Of a stretch of DNA of 28,425 nt, positions 1 to 11,800 are shown piece after piece. The stretch comes from Saccoglossus kowalevskii (Eukaryota > Hemichordata > Enteropneusta > Harrimaniidae): assembly GCF_000003605.2 (NCBI RefSeq), contig NW_003137824.1, forward strand, positions 625,656 to 654,080. Reading direction: 5' to 3'. Position numbers and translations under genes: made by a program. The notes below the pieces were generated by a model, which was not told the DNA's origin, did no database searches, and was given only the letters and a program-made list of their open reading frames with translations. How positions within the stretch are numbered: position 1 is the stretch's first letter; each line of letters starts with the position of its first letter.

Positions 1-490
1 GTAGGGGTTATATCTAACAATTGTAGGGTTATATCTAACAATTGTAGGGTTATATCTAACAATTGTAGGGTTATATCTAACAATTATAGGGTTATATCTA
101 ACAATTATAGGGTTATATCTATCAATTGTAGGGGTTATATCTAACAATTGTAGGTTATATCTAACAATTATAGGGTTATATCTATCAATTGTAGGGGTTA
201 TATCTAACAATTGTAGGGTTATATCTAATAATTGTAGGGTTATATCTAACAATCGTAGGGTTATATCTAACAATGTAGGGGTTATATCTAACAATTGTAG
301 GGGTTATATATAACAATTGTAGGGCTATATCTAACAAACGTAGGGTTATATCTAACTATTGTAGGGTTATATCTAACAATTGTTTTATTTAACAATGGTA
401 AGTGTTATATCTAATAACCATGTGGTTATATCTATGAAGTGTAGAGTTATATTTTCAATTGTAGTTATTATCTAACAATTATATGGGTTT
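1..490. repeat. 22-bp minisatellite (left edge)
   Basis: Tandem copies of a 22-bp AT-rich unit close to GTTATATCTAACAATTGTAG plus GG run from the first base of the window. Copies are near-identical at first, with small indels (GGG versus GGGG; ATTGTAG versus ATTATAG). They decay from about position 380 and are unrecognisable after about 490. The array is cut by the window edge, so its true length is unknown. No coding frame is evident. Confidence 0.95.
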
Positions 491-2462
491 CTGTAAAACA
501 CGTTGAAATAGCTATGTGTTGTTTCAGCGACTTTGATTCAATAGAAGAATAAACAGAATTTTAATTTAGCTAAAGTGCCAAAAATGTTTTATGAGAGTGT
601 CGTTTATTTTAAAATTCAGCGAATTGGCGACTTGTTAGCTAAAACGAGAAAGTATATCTAAGTAATATGTGTTTAGCACACTTATTCATTTCAGTATATG
701 GGGAAAAGCCCGTAATAAAATCATCCCTTTGTATGTAAGCCCCGTACTTGCTTGTTACCAGGCATTAGAGATCTTGACGTAAATCGTATCGAAAGATAGA
801 AAGAATCAACTCAGTAATGTCGAAAACTAAAACACGCGTACTGAATTCAATTAAAGCAGATTCAATTTATCTGAAATATAATTGCCGATACAAGCGATGA
901 TAGAATATAATTTAAAGGATTTGGGGATTTCGTTTAAATCACCAGAGAGCCGGGACTAAGGAAGCAAATCAAAATGTCTCATCGCTCGTACCGTTTGGCC
1001 CGGGGCTCACTTTTAATAATCAAATTCCAGTTGAAGACTGTGGACGTTAAACTTTACGAATACCCTGGTGAGCCAGCACGCTGTCTCTCGGTATACCATT
1101 GAATTAACCACATTGTGTATATACTGGGGCATTTGAAAGATTCGTGCATTTTTATTTTGATGAAACTGGACGGATCGATTTACAATTGTTTACGTAGCGC
1201 ATATATTTGTAAATGTAACTTACTTACATAAAACCTGTACGGAATAAATAATATGAACATAAAAACGATAGAACAATACAATTTATTTGTGACTAATTAG
1301 TTGCTTATTAATTACGTCAATTACAGTGAAGTTGGCAATAATTTTATATAACAATATACTTCATTAGCATGTCATAAAGCATTATAATATTTATAATTTC
1401 TGTAATTATAAATTGTATATTTTTTATTTCTTTTTATTGTTTTATATTGCTTAATTATTTGTACGTACTCTGATTAACCATAACAAACAAACAAACAAAC
1501 AAACAAACAAGGACATGTTCATATATTGTTGATTTCACTGCAATATACCCAAGGGAATACGTAGTAAAATGAGCCAATTTGGCTCAATACGCATCATACG
1601 CAGTAAACACCGACGAGTGACAGAAGTAGACAAACAACTTCAGTCAATGAAAAATACTGCCTGCTCTGGGCATAGTCTAGGTTCCACTAAAAAACAACTG
1701 ATACAGAGCGTGCACCGTTGTACTAAAACAAATTAATTTTCATTGAACACCTTCTTGAACATTGTACTGAACGCCGCTCTAGGCACTGTGCCTCCGGTCA
1801 CACTCGGGGCATGCACGTTTCGATCATTTGAGACAGTTGACTCAACACACGAACGGCCAATTTACCGATCCTAACAAGAAACGGAGAGAAAAGAAAGAAA
1901 TATAATATCCACGTTTTTATAAATTGGTAATATAATAACTTGAAATAACGTCCACCAGCTAGGCTGGTTAATCTGAAAAATCTTGTAAAAGCAATCCTCT
2001 TTTATTCGCCTTTAGCTGATCCGCCAAATGGTTTTCACGATAGATAAGATAGATAGTAACCCTTAAATAACACTGGGTCGTACATACTTCGTTTGAGTAC
2101 AAGACAATACTATTGGCCTGTACGCACGACGAATGCCCTCAAATTGTAGTTAAATTAGAAAAACATTAAGAATATATAAATGAATAAATTAGAATATGCA
2201 CTTTCTTCCTTTTGTGGAAAATGGAATAATAGCTGACGAGATGTATCTAAATAATAAAGATAATTATTATCTAAAATAATTAATAAAGATAATTGTTATT
2301 TATACAGGATACAGGGATGTGTTACAGTTGATCTGTTCTAACGAAGAACACGGCACATTGGGGGGGGGTTACAACAATCATCGGCGAAGCCCTAGACAAG
2401 GACAATAGTACAGTTCATGCACAGTAAAGTATACACGGCTCGAGGTTTGCAACGAAATAGGA
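491..2462. other. AT-rich non-coding stretch, one weak exon candidate
   Basis: No gene can be supported here. It contains a (CAAA)n microsatellite at 1482-1511. One short open frame starts at 974 with A at -3, runs 31 codons and meets a GTGAGC donor-like site at 1068, leaving phase 1. It reads through that site to a stop after ten more codons and could be chance. A nine-G run lies near 2360. Confidence 0.4.
1482..1511. repeat. (CAAA)n microsatellite
   Basis: About seven uninterrupted copies of the tetranucleotide ACAA/CAAA in AT-rich non-coding DNA. Confidence 0.95.
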
Positions 2463-2470
2463 TATATAAA
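2463..2470 (+). promoter_or_regulatory. Candidate TATA box
   Basis: The octamer TATATAAA lies about 30 bp upstream of a pyrimidine-rich, initiator-like TCTTCCCATAC (about 2491-2501). Around 280 bp further on is a consensus splice donor, GTAAGT. The spacing fits a core promoter, and the next good plus-strand acceptor with a coding exon is the EGF gene at 8709. In AT-rich DNA a TATA-like octamer alone is weak evidence, so this is inference. Confidence 0.25.
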
Positions 2471-2495
2471 ATATTAACTCGCTTAAGGAGTCTTC

Positions 2496-2745
2496 CCATA
2501 CACCGTAATTGTTAGACTAGTCAAAGTCGCTAGAAGCAGAACCTCATTTCGCTTAAAAGTGCTTAGAGGTAGCGCACTACAACTGAGTACATCATTCACA
2601 GACCACGGATAATCTAACGGGCCAGCGTGTATTTCATCAACGGTGACCTATTGCAAAAAGACCGCCGCTCAGCATACATAGATATCACGGAATACGCCGC
2701 GTCTGATTTGTTTCATACGAGGACTGGGACTGCTACAGGTCGCAC
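2496..2745 (+). other. Possible non-coding first exon of the EGF gene
   Basis: This locally GC-richer stretch ends at a consensus donor, CGCAC|GTAAGTA (GT at 2746). One frame stays open for about 42 codons at its end, but it has no start codon and an in-frame TAA closes it upstream. I therefore read the stretch as a possible 5' UTR exon, not coding. If real, it would splice over about 6 kb to the acceptor CAG at 8706-8708, just before the first coding exon. This is an inference from signals only. Confidence 0.2.
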
Positions 2746-2751
2746 GTAAGT

Positions 2752-5213
2752 ACGGAATTTCCTGGCAGTATATTAATTGTTTTTTGTTTCGCATTATAGT
2801 AAGAATCGTGAATTATGCCCAAGTGTATAGTTTATATGTGGGATAATTTGTAGTCACGCAAGAAGCAACTGCTCCGACTCATCCAATCTTTTTTTTAATT
2901 GGAAGAAATGATAGAATTCTCATAATTAACTGTGCCCCCCTCAAATTCAACCGCAGTGCATGACCATGCAGAAATGCTATCTACCACATTTACGTGACCA
3001 TGGAGATTGTCGGCCAGTGTGTATATACCTCCCGGGCGTAGGTAGTCTAGCGTGGCTTAAATGTGAAATGATGACGGCAATTCTCACACCTTAGTAAATG
3101 GTGTTTCACGGTCACGTGATTGCCGATGAACATGTACACATTATTCGTACAAGTTCACGAAATACAACCCGGGCTGTGATAAATGGTGATTGGTTGATGA
3201 TTGGTGTTAGTTTTGAATAACCACTGACTTCTCTATGGCAACGTACTTAGATCTTTGTTCAACTAGGCTTGTCTGTTTTTGTTTTGTTTTTATTTCACTA
3301 GTTTTACATTTTGTGTGTACATGTATTCGCTAGGCGGTTTTTAAAATCACTACTTTGAAGGTGAAAACTCTTTTCACATTGTCTCAAAGCTTCATTTTAA
3401 CGTTTAGTGAAAATATGGCGAAATTAAACCCAACCAAACAACGGAATTGAAGAACACACATAAAGAGTAAACGCGACGGGATACTCGCTGTGCATAATCC
3501 CATTTTATGTATTCAATCATTTTGATATTATCTGGTCCCTTCCGTCGCATTCCGATTTGAATGGCTGATGTACTGATACGTAGTTCTGGACAATGCGCGT
3601 GTCAGATTGATCTAGTATCTGCAAGCATCTGCAAGCATTGGTTGCTGTTCCCACTAATTTTGAATGTTGGTGAATTGCAGCCTTCAGCTGGCAAGGAGTG
3701 CGGTGTATCACATTGTAAATCTGTATAAACAACTCAATTATTGTAAACGTCCTTCGACACATTGTCGTGTTTGTTATGTTGTCATACAACTCACCGTAGT
3801 AATCCGAGACTGACTACGGTCGTGAATACTAGCATGCTGTCATATATCACACGCTGTCCCTTGTCTCAAGAATGAATCTAGTTAGTTCTCCATGCATGTA
3901 TCCATGTAACATTAGTGTATACATGAACGCACGAATGGACACATATTAGACGGGACCCACTATAAGCCGTTATGTCGAGGCAAAATAACAAATGCCTGTG
4001 CGTGGTGTTCATGCTTCACACATGATTGACCGAAACACTGCTTATAAGAAATTAATTTTGACAGACATTGAGCGGCGACACGCGGCGCGATTTTTAAAAT
4101 TACCAATATAATTTGAGGTCACAAATTTTGTCAGTTTGTCTGGGCAGTTGTGATCGTAAGAAATGTTCTTATCATCTGACTCTTTGACCGCTGACATATT
4201 TCTGACGACTTTTAAAAACACAATTCTACACTTTCCAATATTCAATATTCAGGCTGTACTATTCATTCATTTACCTGTCCAGCGTAGCCCAGTGTATTCA
4301 GTTTTGATAGTACCTGTGCACAACCCTCTAAAATGATTGCAATCTACATGTAGGTGTTGGGTTGAATTCGCCACGCGCCGCGCATGCGCAGTTTTGATGA
4401 CAAAGCCCGTTTGAACCTGCATCTTTGTCAGCCAGCGTTCTATTAAGCACCATGCGAGGATAAATCATGTTTCCATAATTATTCCCTCCAAAAGCTCGCT
4501 GCTGGCAACATCTACACGGGTAGTTAACCCATAGATGCGTATTGATACACGCCCAATTCTCTGCTCTCAGCTAATTAGATGAAAGCAACGACCTATTCAT
4601 TTTACGCACGATCCCTGCTACGCGGCTGGATAATCTGAAGGTTGTCGGGAAGTAACCAGTAGAGCTTAGCCAAAACGACCGCACGAAATCTGTATATAAA
4701 TAACTCAAGCACCTTTCAAGACGTTTGGAATTACAAAATAACTAATGTACCATTATCCGAAATCAGACGGATCGCTCAATCCTATTAAAACTTTCCATCT
4801 GTTATCTGATATGCTGGCGCCTGCAATGTAACGAGCTATCACAACAGTTATGAATATATAAAATATGAGGAAATAATGTTGATTTGTCATATAGGAATAC
4901 AAGGCAGCTGCGTGGCTCCCACGTGACTAATTAGTTTGATGCACGAAAACACACTATAAATTCATGTACCTGCTCAATGTAGCCCACCCACCGACGCCCA
5001 TATGTCATGATTTCCATGATTAGGGGAACAATGGTGCCCAGGGAAGACACCAATGACACAGAACGGGTTGACAGTAAAGATAATTTAAAGTTGCTTTAGT
5101 GTTGTTGGTGTATTTATATTATGTTCTACACATGAGCAAACACAATATGATATAGATGTCATTCCCACCTCTATTAAAAAGAACGTGACAAACATAATAA
5201 ATTAGCTTCTCGA
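2752..5213. other. Non-coding stretch, no gene seen
   Basis: Mixed AT-rich DNA. The open frames of about 60-90 codons (for example minus strand 3517-3789) have no recognisable motif, repeat or splice context and look like chance. GC-rich patches at about 4072-4090 and 4368-4390 are weakly complementary, but I cannot define an element. Confidence 0.4.
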
Positions 5214-5535
5214 GAAGTCCTACCAATTCCACAATCGTTAATATGATCAGGGCAGCATAGGAGAACCCCTATCAATGCCACAATCTTTAAGATTATACGT
5301 ACAGGGAATACAACGCTCATACAAACGTCTGTGAAGACGGTCAACGGAGCGTGAGGACCCAGACCAATACTACAGTTACTAAGATCCTTCAGAGAAGATG
5401 GGAACCCAACAATTGCTACAACCTTTACGAAGTTTCTTGGAATACGGTCAACCCTACCATTGCCTCAGTGACTAAGTTCATTCATGGGAACATGGGAAGC
5501 CCACCAATGCCACATTTGATAAGATTGTTAATGAA
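5214..5535. repeat. Degenerate ~47-50 bp tandem repeat
   Basis: About six diverged units share a core like ACCCTACCAATGCCACA, then a variable segment ending in AAGATT or AAGTTC and a GGGAA-type tail. Recognisable starts lie near 5217, 5264, 5355, 5401, 5449 and 5500. The second unit carries an insertion of about 45 bp. A plus-strand frame (5351-5557) crosses the repeats, but the unit length is not a multiple of three and no domain is visible, so I treat it as an old minisatellite. Confidence 0.5.
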
Positions 5536-5559
5536 ACATCTACTCAGTTTTGTGTAGTA

Positions 5560-6495
5560 ACATGTTGTCAAAAGTTACGTTTAGAAACTGTATAGAGACA
5601 TATGCCATACAAACAAATATTTGTCAGAAGGTCGTATTTAGTATGCAAAACAAATACAGTCCTACAAATCAAGTATTCTCGAATCATGTTGTGCTACATG
5701 CGTTATGTTTGCAGCATAGCATTAATTAATGAACAGTCACATTAAATGCCAAAAAGTGAATTTTAATTAAAAACACGTTGGTTTATGCCTGCAAATATCA
5801 CATATTCAATGCACATAACATATCTAACAGTTTGAAATATAAAAAAAAGTCCCGGTTGATATAATCGTATATATAGTATTGAACAGTAGTGGAAACCCTG
5901 CAAGTATACGATGCTAATAAACAGTCTAGAAGCAATAATTATATGTAGCCTTTGAAATATTAAGTACCACGTTTCTTACTGCGCCATTCGATCACAGATA
6001 TGGCATGGCATACAACACGGTCTCCCCTGGATGGTTCCTACAATGGTTTCACAGCGATCAATTTTAATTGCTCATTTGGAAGAGAGATGTCACTTATTTA
6101 CAAGTTAATGTAGACGAAGAAGTATTACTGTAATTCCATGAAAACGAATTCGATACTAGAGCAAATAAGGCTACGGCAGTAGACGCTCCAGCTTAGTATA
6201 AGTAATATTCCCCTACTGCGCTATTATATAATTCTATCATACGTGGGTGGTAGTAGTATTAGCGGTTATGACAAGTTCCGCTAGACAGAAAGATAGCAAA
6301 ACATGGTAAACGAACAGTTTAGCATACTAGCATGTTCACTGTCATTTCCAACTGTTGTGATTTCCACGAAAATAGTCTTAATCGAAATCAGCTTATTCCC
6401 GATAACACAAATGAGAATATTGTTAATACATCTTGGCGGCGAGCAACATTCAAAAAGGAAAAGCTTCAAGCAGGACAAACCAACATCACATTCGC
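5560..6495. other. Non-coding stretch, no feature seen
   Basis: AT-rich sequence with no coding frame, repeat array or RNA gene that I can support. Confidence 0.4.
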
Positions 6496-6509
6496 GTTGT
6501 CATGGCAAC
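6496..6509. promoter_or_regulatory. RFX X-box-like motif (GTTGTCATGGCAAC)
   Basis: The 14-mer fits the published RFX X-box consensus GTHNYYATRRNAAC, with half-sites GTTGTC and GGCAAC around a central AT. RFX factors bind such sites, often at ciliary gene promoters. It lies 2.2 kb upstream of the EGF gene's first coding exon, and a second, perfect site lies 400 bp away. Occupancy is unknown. Confidence 0.4.
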
Positions 6510-6911
6510 ATCTACTTGTGCTGCAGATTTATGCCACCCTTTACACGATCACAGTATTGCGTTGTTGAATTGAAGCGGTAATTTTACAGTAACAACGACT
6601 AATTCGTGTGAAGGAAGGGCGTATTTGAGAGTGTACCTGTTTTACATTGTAGGGACAGATGCCTGGCATCAAATAACTGAAAGCAATCTGGTGATTTGGG
6701 CATTTGCACAGCTGTTTAAAGCTTCCAATATGAAGTTGGACCGCGCAGACTCAATCTGAAACAACTACATGGCTGCGTAAATCTCACTTAAAGATCTTTC
6801 ATATACTACTGGTATGCATTTATAACTTCCACACTTAATGAATGTATATAGTTTTGTTAGTGGCACGTGTTCTATCGGTAGTCGATAATTGCACTCAAGT
6901 GTTATTCTAGT

Positions 6912-6925
6912 GTTGCCATGGCAAC
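6912..6925. promoter_or_regulatory. Perfect palindromic RFX X-box (GTTGCCATGGCAAC)
   Basis: A perfect 14-bp palindrome, the idealised RFX binding site with two GTTGCC half-sites. It lies 1.8 kb upstream of the start codon at 8740. Identity as an X-box rests on consensus matching; in vivo use is inference. Confidence 0.45.
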
Positions 6926-8037
6926 GTTAAATTAAATTTTTACTGTATAGAACCATTTCAACAGGGCCTGTATTACTAGTGAATTAAACCAGGCGGTGGT
7001 TATAATGAAAAGTGATGATTACATAAATCAACATTAAAAACCAGGGTCAAATGTTACCATGTGTGTGTTCTTTTGCAATGTGTCATAAGATTACTGCGAC
7101 TTTTAAATTCCTCGTAATATTGGTAAATATATACATGCCGACACGACATGCAGTGAATGGCTGCCTTCTCGCCTTACCTCGCCTCTAAGAACCATCGTTG
7201 TTAATAACTCAGTAGTTGCCAACAATGCAGAGAAGCAACCCTCGATACCATTCATTTGTAAAATCATTCTGCGCATTCTCAGATTGCACAAGCAATAGAG
7301 TTATGATACTTGTCAATTCTCAGTGTTTCTTTTGTTTGTCGGTTATACTAATATGACGCAGTTATCTGAATAGAAACATCGAGTCCCGCGCTTCAGTCAC
7401 GTGATGTGTATGATATGTATATCTCACAAACAAAGTCATATTTATTGTTGTCCAAACGGTATTTTACGATCACATATTGTTCAATTTTATTTGCTTGTTC
7501 AATTTCATTTCTGCTGGGATTATGTAGCATTAACGAAGCAATACACGAGATACGTGACATATTTGCTAACGTTGAAGACCCTGAATAAATACAACACACC
7601 AGAATGTAACTAGGTGATAGATAGGTAGGCAAATTGGCTCTGCACTCGAACAACCCAACGTCGGAAATAAATGTTCGTTAGTGACATTATTCATCATTAT
7701 AATAATAATAATAATAGTTACTTTATTGGAATTAATTCTTTTGAATTGAACTCATTTGCTATGAATATGAATATGAATATGAATATGAATATATATATAT
7801 ATATCTGGTGTAAATTTAAGTCTAACTACCAATCTAATAGACGGTTTGTGGGTGTCAAAGTACGTATGTTATGTTCGATTACATCAGTAACGATGCAGAC
7901 TCGTTCAGAGGTCGTGCATGACGCGCATCGACAACGGCACATTGTTGTTTTATACTAACCAATTATGCACAAGGACGACAAAATGGCAGATGAATACAAA
8001 TAACACGTGACACAGAAACATACAAATGGTCTATTCA
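6926..8037. other. Non-coding, simple-repeat-rich
   Basis: No gene supported. It contains (AAT)n at about 7697-7716 and (GAATAT)n running into (AT)n at 7761-7804. Short open frames here lack motifs and overlap the simple repeats. Confidence 0.5.
7761..7804. repeat. (GAATAT)n / (AT)n microsatellite
   Basis: About six copies of ATGAAT pass directly into a run of AT dinucleotides. The open frame over it, with repeated Met-Asn and Ile-Tyr, is an artefact of the repeat. Confidence 0.9.
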
Positions 8038-8495
8038 ATCTAGTCCAAAATTAAGAACCTGTCAAAGCCAATCCAACTCAACTCAGTCCACCAAACCAGT
8101 CTAAATTAAATGAGCCCAACCCAGTCCCATCAAACTTAACCTAACCAAAATTAACCCATCTCAGTCCCACCAAACTCAACCTAACCGAAATTAATCTATC
8201 TCAGTCCCACCAAACTCAACCTAACCAAAAATAACCCATCCAAGTCCGACTAAAATCAACACAATCAAAATTACCCACAAGGTCCACCACTCAACCTAAC
8301 CCGAATGAGCTTAACCCAACCAGTTCCACTAAACCCAATCTAATCTAAATGAGCCCAGCCCAGTCTCACGAAACTCGATCTAACTAAAATTAAACCACCC
8401 CAGTCTCACTAAACTCTATCCAACCAAAATAAACCCTTCTCAGGCCCACCAAAGCCAACCTATCCCAAATGAACCCAACTCAGTCGAAACTAAAC
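8038..8495. repeat. ~40-bp C/A-rich minisatellite
   Basis: About eleven diverged copies of a roughly 40-bp unit made of CTCAGTCCCACCAAACTCAA followed by CCTAACCAAAATTAACCCAT. The strand is strikingly poor in G. The array ends about 245 bp before the start codon at 8740, in the region where 5' UTR or proximal regulatory sequence would be expected. Confidence 0.9.
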
Positions 8496-8739
8496 AACAA
8501 TACACAGAGTACGTGTATGTGGGCATACATGAACAGTTGCTTTCGCATGGAATACCAAGGCTGCATGTTTTTGATCTGGAAAACATTCACAGCAAGAACA
8601 CTAGAGTAGGGTTTATAGGTCAAAGGATTTAGAAAGACGTTCAATAATGCAAATATTCTAGTTTGATCTTGTCTCTAATTATATCACTATCTCCTCCTCA
8701 TTACGCAGGTACCTGTTGTCAACCTCAGAACGTGACTTA

Positions 8740-8839
8740 ATGATGGGCACTATTATGGGATGGATATATGGCTTCTCTATCTCAAGATTTCTAATAATAT
8801 ACTTACTAAGCGTGGGTCTTGAATATTCAGCTGTATTAG
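8740..8839 (+). CDS. Exon 1: start codon and signal peptide
   Basis: ATG at 8740 (a second ATG follows at once) opens 33 codons. They include a hydrophobic core F-L-I-I-Y-L-L-S-V-G-L (residues 17-27) and a plausible cleavage region E-Y-S-A (28-31). The exon ends with G before GTATGT (8840), leaving phase 1, which matches the next exon's acceptor. An acceptor-like pyrimidine tract with CAG (8706-8708) lies 31 bp upstream of the ATG, so the untranslated leader may be spliced. The n-region is rather long, with one Arg just before the core. The call rests on composition, phase match and position. Confidence 0.6.
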
Positions 8840-11800
8840 GTATGTCACCACCAATGAGTGAACATGCTTGACTTAGTTTGTGATGGCTTCTTCATTTTTA
8901 ATTGTGACTCACATTTCCTTGTTCTAGAAAATTGATCTATCGCCGAAAGCGGAATTTGCACCAACACCCAAGAGACATATCTTTCATTTTCACATTAAAT
9001 GTTCCGAAACGATTGTAAATATTAATCCATATACGAAACTGTCATTATGAATAGGGATATGTTATGTATAAGTAGATGAGTCCAGCTGAAACTATAAAAA
9101 CATGCATTATTTTTAGAACGGTATATGGAAGCAAGTAATACGAATATATTATTTTTCTCATATAACACACAAGAAGCATAACTCCATGTAGACCGTAGTG
9201 GATATTTATCTAAATCATCGCCGACTGTACTTCTTTAATAATAACACATGCGTCATATCATTCAACAAACACATATACGCGTAATTAATCATAATGATGT
9301 CTTTGAAACGAAGTCATCAATTTATCGTCGAAATATACAGTGATAAATAATACACAGGAGAATGAATATAACTTGTATGATGCCATCAATTAAAGCATAA
9401 TAAGTGACGTAGTTAATATGTCAATATTTCGCACAGCTGAGCAAGTGTTTAATAAATTGTCTATCGCATAATATTGAGACATGAATTGACTGTAGACCCG
9501 CGTATAAATATGTTGTTGTACGTCATTACCGATAGCATAGCCCGTGATTACTGTACACGATGCATATTTCTGAGGTACGTTAAAGACTTATACATTCTTT
9601 TTGCCTGCCGTATATGGAAGTTGAAAAGTATGTGAAATTGAATATGTTTGTTGGATAGCAATACACTAAATTGATGTATTTCAATATATATTTCAATTAA
9701 ATAAGATTGCAATTAAAATCTACTTGCAATATATATACGTCAATATAAATATCAAGGTTCCAGTACATACATACATACATACATTTGACTAGCAACATGA
9801 TGCCTGTTTACAGTTACTCTCCAATATGAAAATAATAAAATATTTAAAAAAAACATAAATTTTTTCCAACCCCGGGCAAGCAAGAGCGTCATAAACGCAC
9901 GCGCGATATTCATAACAAAATTATATTAGAATAATCAGGTTTGCTGATAATAAAATGATAGCGTAATTGTTGTTCGACCTCTCTATGCCTTTAGATAAAC
10001 ATCAGAATAACTGAAAACCGGAATAGTGTTCCTATGTCGGAGTTACTCTAATCAATAATTGCGTCACTTACCGTAACTCTTATATCGTCTCATCTATTTC
10101 CGGAAGACGGAAAACTCGATTGATTTATAATGTCAAATGAAATGGGTTTCCCAGCTAGGTTAACAGTACACAGGGATGTATTGCCTTCATTGTACAATAC
10201 GTTTTCTTGTCATTATATAATAAATTAAAGAAAAAAAATGTGTTTTTTTTTCATTACATTTTACTGTGCCTATTTCACACTTACTACGTTTAACGTTATG
10301 CTATAGCGGCATGTGTATGATCGAGCCATTCAAAGTCGTGTCATCATGTTAATTTCTCTTTTATATAAACACAAGAATACCAATCTGAGATTGTAGCAAT
10401 GCGTAACATTTTATTAGATAGAAGATTATTTATTTAAAAACCAAATTATACTTGTAATTTTTATGTATAACCTTGCAAATGATGCAAATCGTGTGAAAAA
10501 ATCTAATTTAACGAATAAAGCAACGAAGGGCTTACCTATATAAGAATAGCAAAAATAAACTAACCAAATATAGTATTGTATGCTAATGATGAGGTTATTT
10601 CATGTGATGTAACTGACTGCTCCTAGACAAAGTTCATATATTCCGAACATTCTATATTAAAACTTTCTACAAATAGTTTTGATTTGAAATCTCACACTTT
10701 TTAAATTTATTGTCACTACATTTGAAATATATCGTCTATATATTATTAGCTCACACGGTTTTGTAATCCAATCTGAATTCCCCCTCTACATGACATAAAG
10801 GCAGTGTATAAGCTGAAATAATATATCAATTTAATATTACCGTTTATGCAATAGATAAACATGCTATCACAAAAAGTTTGGTATACTAACGCGCGTTTTC
10901 ACTGATGTTCTCTCGATATTTGTCAAAACGCTGATAACTATTGTTTCCAATATAACATTTTAATACAAATATAAAATGTTTCGTGGGGTTTTCCACAATA
11001 TTTGAGATGATGCCGATTATATGTTGAGTCGTATCTAAACATTTATAAGAACATTGCAAATAACTATATAAGTCAATATTTAATGTTCCTATCAGTAAAT
11101 TCATTGCAACTAACATATGTATTGTAAATATTCAATTTAGCCACTAACTCGAGTACTGTGACATCTTCTTGCGGACTATGCTTGAATAATGGTATATGCA
11201 ACCACACGACCAGCAAATGCATTTGCTTTGGTGATTATTATGGAGACACGTGTGATAAAGGTAAGACATTTTGATGACATCAAACGTTGTTCATCTTGTT
11301 ACAGTATGAAGAACTCACAGGCAAAAAAACACGGCATTGTGCCAGTAACATGCGTATGTGAACTAAATTTACGTATCGAATAATTTGAGTATGACAAGGT
11401 TTCGTAAAATGACAACAATTTTAGTACATGAATAACAATTGGTGACAAGTTTGAAATCTTGTAATCACACATATTTGCATCGTACTAAAAAATCATTTCA
11501 ACAAATCTGTGTGAAATAGCTATACATTTGAGAACCAGCATGTTTCTTGACACATGGTCAATTTGAATGATATTTGTCAAAGCTGTATACACATTAAACA
11601 TACCTTGATATTCCGGTTAAAAACCCGAATTGATGTAATGAGAAGATTTTGGGGAAATATTGATCATCATTTAGTTGAGCATAATGTAATGGATTCTGTT
11701 TTGAGAGATTTTGACACACAATCTTGTGTCGCATGGCAACAAGAATGCTGGTCTTTAAGATTGTAACGTCACAGAAATGTTCTAAAAACGTCAAGTGAAG

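Noticed and set aside
974-1067. 31-codon frame starting M-S-H-R-S-Y-R-L, ending at a GTGAGC donor
   Set aside because: Too short, with no motif and no matching phase-1 exon found downstream; the frame also continues through the donor. Likely chance.
2598-2745. Open frame V-Y-F-I-N-G-D-L-L-Q ... ending at GTAAGT, superficially like a doublecortin-type start
   Set aside because: No start codon or convincing acceptor, and an in-frame TAA just upstream. Similarity rests on a few residues. Kept only as a possible non-coding exon.
3517-3789. 90-codon minus-strand frame
   Set aside because: No domain, no repeat conservation and no splice or promoter context; the length is within chance for this window.
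4072-4390. Two GC-rich patches with partial complementarity (GCGGCGACACGCGGCGCG and CACGCGCCGCGC)
   Set aside because: Complementarity covers only about nine bases and no target duplication is visible, so I cannot define a MITE.
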